NCBI GenBank assembly: GCA_029962745.1
Contig: CM057151.1
Span: 38,539,136-38,603,135 of the forward strand
Length of the DNA: 64,000 nt
Reading direction: 5' to 3'
From: Echinometra lucunter
Lineage: Eukaryota > Echinodermata > Echinoidea > Camarodonta > Echinometridae
Made by a program: the position numbers and the translations under genes. The notes under the pieces were generated by a model. That model did no database searches. It was not told the DNA's origin and saw only the letters and a list, made by a program, of their open reading frames with translations. The first letter of the stretch is position 1; each line of letters starts with the position of its first letter. Of the stretch, positions 1 through 10,200 are shown one piece after another.

Positions 1-55
1 AGATATCTCAATATCTCGAAAATGTAAAATCAAGATATCTCTTGCACAAAGGTGC
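1..55. repeat. Contig edge duplicated at 6947-7001
   Basis: These 55 bases before the N gap are identical, base for base, to 6947-7001, where the sequence continues normally inside an intron of the minus-strand MBT gene. An exact copy that stops precisely at a gap is typical of two overlapping contigs or haplotypes placed side by side in a scaffold. A recent dispersed repeat is possible but would not be expected to end at the gap. Confidence 0.85.
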
Positions 56-555
56 NNNNNNNNNNNNNNNNNNNNNNNNNNNNNNNNNNNNNNNNNNNNN
101 NNNNNNNNNNNNNNNNNNNNNNNNNNNNNNNNNNNNNNNNNNNNNNNNNNNNNNNNNNNNNNNNNNNNNNNNNNNNNNNNNNNNNNNNNNNNNNNNNNNN
201 NNNNNNNNNNNNNNNNNNNNNNNNNNNNNNNNNNNNNNNNNNNNNNNNNNNNNNNNNNNNNNNNNNNNNNNNNNNNNNNNNNNNNNNNNNNNNNNNNNNN
301 NNNNNNNNNNNNNNNNNNNNNNNNNNNNNNNNNNNNNNNNNNNNNNNNNNNNNNNNNNNNNNNNNNNNNNNNNNNNNNNNNNNNNNNNNNNNNNNNNNNN
401 NNNNNNNNNNNNNNNNNNNNNNNNNNNNNNNNNNNNNNNNNNNNNNNNNNNNNNNNNNNNNNNNNNNNNNNNNNNNNNNNNNNNNNNNNNNNNNNNNNNN
501 NNNNNNNNNNNNNNNNNNNNNNNNNNNNNNNNNNNNNNNNNNNNNNNNNNNNNNN
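56..555. other. Assembly gap (500 N)
   Basis: A run of exactly 500 N, the usual placeholder for a gap of unknown size. The exons of the minus-strand MBT gene that should follow the one at about 1028 lie at or beyond this gap. Open frames crossing the N run are meaningless. Confidence 0.99.
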
Positions 556-720
556 GGGTCACAGCTGAGGGGGTCATAAATATCCTGAAATCTAACGACA
601 TTTGGGGTTCCTTGGCAACACGAATTCTTAAAAAAATTCAGGCAGATGATTTTCTGCTAACAAAATCATGCTCTATTAAATGAACTAACATTGTTTCAGC
701 AATGGGTACCCCCTTTAATA
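556..720. repeat. Dispersed repeat, copy 1 of 3
   Basis: The stretch shares long words with 47985-48150 and, in its last third, with 43665-43755: a core around CAGATGATTTTCTGCTAA, then an AAATGAA..ACATTGTTTCAGCA block, then a run of C before CTTTA. All three copies have the same orientation. No coding potential is seen. It is probably the 3' part of a non-autonomous transposon, with the copy at 47.8-48.15 kb the longest. Confidence 0.6.
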
Positions 721-763
721 GAAAATCATGAACAGGACATCTAATATCTTGTACTTGTCACTC

Positions 764-915
764 CTGGGCCCCGTTTCATACAACTTGTTGTCAGTAACAA
801 CAGCCATATTTCTATGACAAATGTGCTCTCAGCCAATCAGATGCAAGGATTTGGGTAGCTTATAACAGTTACTGCAACTTGTTATTGATAACAAGTTTTA
901 TGAAATGGGGACCTG
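764..915. mobile_element. Foldback MITE-like element, 150 bp
   Basis: The ends are inverted copies: CCCCGTTTCATA near 770 pairs with a TATGAAATGGGG-type end at 899-910, and internal ACAACTTGTT / AACAAGTT blocks also pair. A similar short hairpin lies at 38583-38727 with related ends (GTTTCATGAA). No open frame is present. It is a non-autonomous element in an intron of the MBT gene. Confidence 0.65.
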
Positions 916-1027
916 ATACATGTAGAACATGAGACTGTATTACATACCGATATGTATGGTACGGATTTAGTGCACATAAAGTAAGAAGAGCAATAATGTT
1001 GCAGTTGGTAGTGCAGTTGGTACTTAC

Positions 1028-1297
1028 AGTTAGGTGGGGTGAGGACGTAACCATTCCTAGCACACCATCCGATGGGATGGACCTCCATGGAGACGAGATC
1101 CCACCAGAAGTCCCCTGAGCGATCCCCTTCTGCCCTCCCCATCCATCGTACCTCAGCAGCATGAGGGGAACCCTAGAGGGCGACGATGGTTGCCACCCCG
1201 TAACTCTTCACGTGGATGGTAGGGTAGGTTTACGATGGGGTAGGAAACTTCCACCTTCATGCCGACCTTGACGTAGCAGGTCAGACTAGATTACCAC
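1028..1297 (-). CDS. MBT domain exon with several frameshifts
   Basis: Reading the minus strand, MBT-like segments fall in three different frames: VGMKVEVSYPIV, then SYGVATIVAL, then LMLLRYDGWG, then GDFWWDLVSMEVHPIGWC and ARNGYVLTPPN. They occur in the correct MBT order but need at least three indels to join, and one frame has a TAG in the middle. The donor ACT|GTAAGT at 1028/1027 is strong. The acceptor is uncertain (TTAG at 1298 or CTAG at 1286). The shifts sit near C- and G-rich runs and the exon is about 470 bases from the assembly gap. Sequence error or a decayed duplicate copy are both possible. The domain identity itself is clear. Confidence 0.6.
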
Positions 1298-4200
1298 CTA
1301 AGAACAGTGAGAATTGTGGAGGAAGTGTTGTGGAATGTAGCAGTGTGGATGGTTTTTGTACGTTGACCACACAGCCAACAGCTAAAAAGCCCCAAGTCCC
1401 ATTCACATCTCTGACAGATTAGCCCCGCTTTCCAGACGAGAGAGTTTCCTCGTATCGGATATACGACGTAGGATATAGGATGTTTTTAGGTCTGAAATGC
1501 TCTTATATTGATACATCGTTCTCACTTATACGACGTATATCCAAACCGATCGGTTTTTGGGCATCGTTTCGTATGATTATTCCTATATTATACGATTGTC
1601 AATTAATGTCTGAATTGCTCTCATTATTCGTACGTCGTATACATAGGCGGGACTTTTGCAACGCGCGCTACTGCGGCTTGTAGTCGGCCCAACCTCCTAC
1701 TCGTACTATGAGTCCAGCACAACGCGCGCAAACACAAAACGAAGCGCAAAGCCGCTTGAGTCTCATCCTGCGCAAGGGGACTCAGACATATTCATGAGCT
1801 TCCCACGAAAGTTCGACTGAGCGCGAGGTACGTCTGAATGCTGCGGCTATAGCGATTATCGGATAACAGGGCGTTGCATCTGAAATGTCCGCATATCAAT
1901 ACGTGTCTATCCATACGTCATATGAATATACTGAAGTTTGGTACGGGGGGGTTCTGAAAGCGGATAGTCATGGAGATAGATCACTTTTTTTCTTGTCTAT
2001 GATCTACCACTTGCTGCAAATTCTTAAAGAAGTGTGTGACAATGTAGTGGGCAAGTGAGAACTGGACCCAAGGCTTACAAAAATGTGAGCCAACATGAAT
2101 GAATAACCATCAAGCAACAAAGGCACTGTCGATAATCTAGTTTTGAAAATTATGTGTTACTTTCTTCTTTGTTCAAAATGAATGACCTGTCTTTGCACCA
2201 AGATTGGTTCAATATCCTAAATCCCACACAAGTGCCTGAAGGTGAAAGTAAATGAGGTATCGCATTTCAACCTTTTCTGAAGTAAATATTCAATAAACTC
2301 AAAACTGAAACAACAATGACGAAAACAACATTTTAAAAAAATTGCTTTATAATTACTATCTAATGCTAAGGTCTACAACAATGTATAAAGCAGCCATGAT
2401 ATCGACAGTGGGTGAGTACACTAGCTACCCAACGTTGTAGATATTCTACACACAAACACATAAAACAGTAGAAAAGAAAAGATCAACTTACGTGGGAAGC
2501 ATGAGGCAGGGGCAGCTGCAGCTCCAGTGATATCCAGATATTCCTCCCAAGAGAATTCCACATTCTCTTCTTCTGGCTTGTTAACTAATAAATAAACGAA
2601 ATAAATTGCAAATGAAAATATGTCAGTCTAACAAATACAATGACAGTTTACCATGTTTGTCTATTTCAGAATTGACAAACACATCGTCGGCTTCCCGGAA
2701 AAAGGCCATTAACGCGCACGTGCGCGAAATGTACGTTTTCGAGAAAAACGCGAATGAAGTTCTGACCTTATTTTGAGCTTTTAGCAGCTAGTGTATTATT
2801 TTTCCGTCCTAACTCTCAAACTTTCTGACAGAGCAAGATTTTTTTCTTCAATGATATTTTGTGCTTTTATTTAAAACACTCTAAATGTTTTCTAATCATG
2901 AGCATTTTACCCTTAACGGCTTTCTTCCGGGAACAAAAATGCGCGAGTACGTAAATCCAGTCCCAGAAAAGTGAGGAGGAATTCACGTGCTCGCGTAATT
3001 TTGTTTTTTGGCTTATTACGTCATAATGACGTCAAAGTGAGGTTCGAGAATGTACGAGAAGAAAGCTTATGACATGCTTTTTCCATTTCTGCAATGAAAA
3101 AAAATGGCGGGAAAATTGAGAAAAGGTCGATAACGGCCTTTTTTTCGGGAAGCCGACGACATGAGGTGCATGTATTGAAGTAGTGAAGCAGTGCCACTAT
3201 CCTCTTCGATCTTCTGCCTCCCCTATGCTCGTAGTCCCTCAAAGCAGAACCACGCTCTACAGGGATTCGACTTTCAAACATGTGGCCCCTGTCATGTGGA
3301 ATAGACTGCCCAGTGACATTAGAAACATGGTCTCATAACATTCCAAACAAGAATCAATCAGCTCCTTTTCACTCAAAGCTACTTGAAAGGATTTTCTTTG
3401 CTTGCTTCTTAGTTTTGTTTTCTGTTTTGTACATTGTGTAAATTGTTTTTTTAGTTAAGATTACACTTCGGTATTCTTGTCAAAATGATAATCATTATGC
3501 AGTGCCTTGAGTTGTACTGTACTAGAATATGCGCATTTAAACTATGTATTATTATTATTGTTGTTATTATTATTATCATTATTATCATGACATTTCATTT
3601 CATCTCCTAGTGCAGTGATCTCACTTATCACATGGCTTGCATCAAACAATCTATCAGCAACAGAATTCCATCAAAAATTCAAAGATTCATGCAAATGAAT
3701 GGCACTGCTGAACCTACCTTCAACTTTGAGGGCCTTGTGAATATCATTCTGTCAGATTCATCAACATCTCGGAAGCCTTGCGTTTGTTCATTGGATGGGG
3801 GCCTGGGGAAATGTTCCCTACCTGTGCAGAATAAGAAATCATCAAATGATGACATCATCCCCTACTGAACGTAGAGTGTACCACAATTCATTTTTTTCCT
3901 CTCAGAAAAATGCAGGCATACAAGAACTGCTTCATTGCTGTAGGTGCATTTATTTCAAACATATCTGTTTTAAACCTCTACATCTTGAACCCAATCTGAA
4001 ACATAAATTCATTAGGTGGTCTGTCATCTTTGACAGATCACCTCTTAATTTCGTCAGAATTTTCTTTCTTTATTATTATTTTTCTTTATTCCAAGCACTT
4101 TTTGTGCACTCGAAATCTCAGAATCGGCTGGTTCAAATTGCATGAAATTTCGGTCAGTTATCAATCGTAATAAGATCTCGCCGTTCCAATTATTTTCATG

Positions 4201-7200
4201 TTCATCGGGTCATCGTGACGTCATCCAGGCGCCATTTTGTGAAAATCATCTTAGGGTCATATCTTTCATAACGGAGGGTCATATCTTCATAACGGATGGT
4301 CATTCTCATCATGTTTGGCATGATTAAAGTTAATTTTAATCCAATAAATTTCAGATAGCCAGAGCGTGTCGGCGCGCGCGCAAAATTAAAAATGCTCAGA
4401 ATCGCTTCAAATTCATTTTGCACACGTTTCAGGCCATTTTAAGCGGTTCAAAAATTTGCGCGCGCGCAGGTCCCAAATAATGTTTAAACGCTGTTTTTTT
4501 CACTTGATTTGCATTCCTGACACTTTTCTTGACAATTTCCATCAATTTAGAACTGATTTCGACTAACCATAAGGTCACACGAGCGCGGTCAAATTTCAAA
4601 ATCCGTGCTCACGTCTATTGGGCAAGCAAAAACATACCCTTTAAATCCGCCATAGCTCCTTAGAATGCATGGAGGCCCCCAATTTTTTTACATATTCTGA
4701 AGGTTATGAGTTGTAGATGTGAATCCATGACAAAATTTTACTCTTTCGATGCTATGACGTCATCCTATTCTTATGTGAACTCAAAATTTTGATTTTTTAA
4801 TTTTTGACGTTATATTTTTTGCCTTTAACCAAGACTATCTCGCTTATTATTTATTAATTTTCGCCGAGATTTCGATATGTTGTAGCTGAGACAATTCTCT
4901 ACAAATATGTTATCCACTGTTACTCACTTTGATGACGTTATCATGGTCTGAATTCACGATTAAAGTCAATGTCAATTTTTCTCATTTTACGTGTATGGGA
5001 CATGACCTTTACGTAATTCTTGATTCTACATTCTCGTCTTCTTTGATCAACATCTCCCTTATTTCTGCTTGATTTTCGCCCATCTTTAAGTATGTTGCAG
5101 CTGACAAAATTCTCTATCTTATGTATTGACATGTTTTTTAAGCAAATGTCGAAAACATGTCGAAATTTTGACTGGAAAACCTGATATTAGAATTCCGTTT
5201 TCCATCTACGTGTTATCTCTATGAGATGTTTTCAGGTATACCTTCAAAGCACTTGCCTCACATGCTCAAGGTCCCTGGTTCGAGTCCCGGAGGGAAGGGG
5301 GCAATTTTTTTTTCCTTTTGCTTTCTTTTTACATGTTATATTACTATCCTCTTTAACTATATAATTACATATACAGTCACAGTCAATTAAATAAACTGCT
5401 GATTTTGGCCCGTTATGACAATTGCAATGCAGTGCACAGTAGTTTATGTATAACCCTATAGAAAATCTGATTAGTTAAGGTGAATTAAGCTTTGGATCAT
5501 CTTTTAAGTATTCTGCGATATCAAATCATCCAATTTCTATGACGTTAGTCTCCTATCGAGACGTAAAAATTTTTATCAAAAGTCTTACCAACGAATTATC
5601 ACAATCCATGTCGAAACCTAAAAGATGCCGACAGACCACCTAATTCGTCATGTGACGAATTCAAATGTCTCGTTATTTTTCATTCTTTTCTTATATTTTC
5701 ACATATGAAAATTCAAACTGTATTGTACTCCACAGGTATAAGTTTACAAATATAGGGCTTTAAAGGAGAAGTCTAGGCGATTTCTGTAAGCATGGATCAT
5801 AAAGAGAAAAAATTCAGCAGCTAGAAAATGTCTTACTTTACACGACATACCCTAGGATTACCGAGTAAGCAACAATTAACTTGTATAAACAGTAGTTCTA
5901 GTACGAGCCCATTTTCATCCACAATACGGTTCGCACCCGGGCCCAGTGACGCAGCTAATGCACCGCAGGCAGGCAAGCGATATGTGTGTACGACATTCCG
6001 GCTCAAAGTGGTCTTCGCACACTTTCTTTAACTTCGAAAATTTCTAAGTTTTAAGTCGAATTGTCCGTTCTAATATCATTAATCCATCAGGCACACCTCT
6101 CCCTGTCCGTCAGGGGATTCGGGATTGCAAAAAACTTCTCTTTGGAACAGAATTGGTGTGATTTGTACACCCAAAAGCTAGACATATCGGCATTTTGCAT
6201 AGCGAATGTAAAGAGAATAAGTGCGCATGCGCAGTGCAAATGCATCGCCTACGTCACCGACCAATGACCATATTTGGGTTTCGGTGGGAAATTGAATTAT
6301 TCGGAGTAAAAAAGCCAACACTTAATCGGTATTTAAAAATCACAGAAATCACTTTGATAAATGAAAGTAGCATTATCTGTTAGCGTGAATTTTAAGCTTT
6401 ATAGTGTAATTTTAATGAAATCGTCTGGACTTCTCCTTTAAAACAAAAATCGAAAAGAATATATGAACCACGGTTTAAGCCCGTATTAAATCAATTTTCT
6501 AATCAACAAGACTTTTGCTAATATTGTACACATGGGCTTTTATTTGTGGGTTGCAAGATGTAAACAACGATCAAAATACAGTTTAAAACTTACTTCAGTG
6601 CTACGTCAATGCTAGATAATGGTTCCTTTGGTTCGTCCTTCACCGTGACTGGTTCTTCCTTCTCACTTGGTTTGATCGGTTTCACAGGAACCTTGACAGC
6701 AGGGGCGATGGGAATGGGTGTCGATACGTGCTTGACCTCAATCTGGAAAGATGGCAAGAATGTTAACACGTTGGATCTCTTAAACCTCTTCCATATTAGC
6801 CGTAAAAGAGGACCAAGTCCTGACTCAGTATCAACATCCCTTTGATCTAAACTCAAGGTAGACTTCTTCACCCGCTTGGAGTTTGGTTTTAGTCTGGACT
6901 GAAAATGGATTCTCAATTATCTGCACAAAGAAAACCTAACAGCAGCAGATATCTCAATATCTCGAAAATGTAAAATCAAGATATCTCTTGCACAAAGGTG
7001 CTAGCCTAGCCAAATCAGAGACAGAACAATGAAAAATACAAAATTACTCTGAAATATCCTATAACAAGCTATAGACCAATTTCACAACGCAAGAGGGCAG
7101 CAGACTGTTCGACACAGTTCGACATACTGCGGTGGGCACTCCAACTTTTATGGTACACAAGTCAATAACCCATTATGTACATTCGTTCGATTTTTTGTCT

Positions 7201-10200
7201 ATTTTGACCAGTATATGCAGATTTATTTTAATATTTGCAATGAGAAATTATCAGGGAAGTTCCAGTCGCAGCTGTGTGGTGCTCAAATGCCAGAATAATT
7301 AGAGAAAGTTTAAAAATTGGAAGCTAACTGAGTGCGAAATTCACTCGCTTTTGACTCATGAAGCCTGTTTGTTTGAGAAGCCGTACTCCCTACACAGGTT
7401 TCCGTAAGCAATGTGAAGGAATTCGTCGCCAGTGGGTAAAAACATCAACAGAAAGGACTTTGAAGTCAAGAAACATTATCATTATGTACTTTGGCGTAAA
7501 ATTTAATGAGTGAAAACATGACTTTGTAAACAGGGTAAGATTTAGGGCTCCCGTTTACTACGACTTCTATGCTGCAATCGAACTTTTACTGACAAAACTA
7601 AGTTGAAAAACCATCGAAAGTACAAAAATACATACCTTCATCTGTCAGATATGACCATTGTCTTACCTCATCTACCCATGTATCCATGCTTTATTTTATT
7701 GATCTAGAATAAAGTAAATGGAACAATATCGGGGCATATCTCATTTCTTACATTCATTTTGTACACAGAGCCAATCGCGGTCAGCGCGCTTGCCCACCGC
7801 AGCAATGGCGTCGCCGATAGAGGGCCAAATACATAAACCGGAGGTGAAATTGGTCTATACTACGAAGTCACATTTGCGAACGCCGTGTGTTCGAACCATG
7901 GAACAATGCATAATAGGCCGATGCGAACATGCAATTGTATGTTATTTGTATAAGAATAGTACACAGTGTAATTTGTGCAAAATTGTGCAGAAGCCTAGAA
8001 TATGCATTGGTGTGAAAAGAACGCATGAAGAGTTAAGCAAATGGAAAGTAAAGAATCTAATTGTTGAAAATTTAAAAAAGACATGAAGCTTACATCTTTA
8101 AGAGCTGGTGAGAGAATAGGCATTTTCCCTGGAGCCCGGACCAGCTGGAAGATTTGACCAGGAGAGATGGCATTGCTTGGTACCAGCTGCGGGGTAGTGT
8201 TGCCACTCTTGGCCAAGATTGTACCAGACTGACTAGGGGTCACGTTGGTTGAACCTGCACTAGACTGTAGCTGAATAGGTTGTCCTATGTTAACCTGCAC
8301 AACAGAAATAGATTACTGTAAGAGCAGAAATATTTGCGGCACATTAATTTTCGCGGATTTCACGCTATTTTTGGCGGACACGAATTCTAGAACACGCAAA
8401 AATATGAGCATGATTTCTTATGCTTAAATGCTTTGAACGTATGCTCTGGACAGCTGATTTTTAGAGATTGTGTGTGTACGGTACTAGTAGTTGTGTCTGT
8501 GGTACCAGTATGCATCTGAATGGACCCTGCGTGTGTGTGAAGCAATAAATGGAGCGGCACTGCTGTGTACAGTTGTGTGCCTAAAGTGACCATTTTAGAG
8601 CTAAAGTTATAGCTAGGGCAGAAAAATACTTGTCATGCATTGAAATATGAAATCAAATCTTGCAGTTGCGCTTTAGTTTTGCAAGTGAACAATTCTGCAG
8701 CGCGAATTCAAGAACCCGCGAATATGTTTTGGGGTCACTCAGCGCGAAAAATTGATCACGTGAAAATAACAGCGTTTACAGTAGTAAGATTTCAAGGGTT
8801 ATCTGCCAAGCCTGACAGTCAAGAAATAGGAACAAATTATCAAGAAATTTTCAAAATACGAACATTCCTAACTTTCCTATTCAATACTACAGAAAAAATT
8901 TGTACATAAATAGGAACACACGGTTTTAAAAATAGCAATTTTCTTTTCCCCAAAATAGGAATATTCCTACAGTCAACTCTGCCTAAGTCAAATTTCTTGG
9001 GACTGAAGAAAATGCTTTGACTTAGAGAAAATTCGACTTACGAGGGGTCAAAAACAATAGAAAATAAAGGAATGGGAGTCTGGGACCCAGTACAGACCTT
9101 CGACTTAGGCGATTATTCGACTTATGCGACCTTCGACTTATGCAGGGTTGACTGTATTTAATAGGAACAGTTGGCAGGTATGGGTTAAGCATAGTTTTCA
9201 CGTGCACATGTCATGAACGTTTTGCGAAGGATGCGAATGTCGAAAAATGGCAAATTCCAACATTCGCATTTAATGCTCCAAAAGTTCGCCAACTTGTGTG
9301 GAGGTTTGGAAGTGTTGTTAATTGTGTCAGAAACATTCGCAAAAATTTCAAACTTTTTTGAAATTCTGGCGAAATAAATAAGAACATTCAGCGATGCTTC
9401 TGAGCCCCACTCAAGTTTGGCAAAACTTTTGGAGCATAAAATGCGAATGTTGGACTTTGCCATTTCTTCAACATTCGCATCCTTCGCAAAACGTTCATGT
9501 GCCCATGAAAACTATACTTCATATTATCAAAATGGTATTTGTTTGGGGCCAGCGACATGTAGTCCAACAATTGCTCAGCGGTAACCATTTTTCACTATAA
9601 CCACATTTCTATCTTCATCTTCATCCCCAAAGTGAACCCTAATCTGAAATCTAACCTATGCATATCTCTGTGCCTAGTTCTTACTCTAAACCTTTGTCTG
9701 AATAAAGCATGGAGAAATTATTACCAAAAGCAGGTTCTGCTTTTCAATGGATTTCTTATGCAATGACATATTTCAATTCCTGTTCATATTACTAAGCTAG
9801 ACACAGAGGCCAGAATTCACGAAAGAGGTTTAAACCATTGTTTTAACCCCCTTCTGGGCTTAAGCACACATGCGCACAGAATCCGGTCCACTTATCTGTT
9901 TTCTTCAAGTGTGCACATGGCCAATACGAGCCAATTTACGCTTATTTTAGCACGCTTACGGAGGTTTAAATTAAACCATCCTATGGTTTAAACCTCTTCT
10001 GTAAATTCCAGCCAGAAGGTTTGAGACAGTTTTGAATGTTTCCCAGCTGTTTATGCAAAGCTAATGAAGACAAAATATATCACTAGTTAGAATGCACAAA
10101 CATGAAATGAGATGTTAAATCAAATGATCACTATTTCATTTGAAAATAACCTCTCTCAGTATGTCTGAGGCTACAAGATTTACCATGGGTACCTGGATGA

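Noticed and set aside
3632..3868. Plus-strand frame of 78 codons
   Set aside because: It is the antisense of the better supported, splice-bounded minus-strand exon at 3718-3802.
5225..5305. tRNA gene
   Set aside because: Only a B-box-like segment is present. No acceptor stem or A box can be paired.
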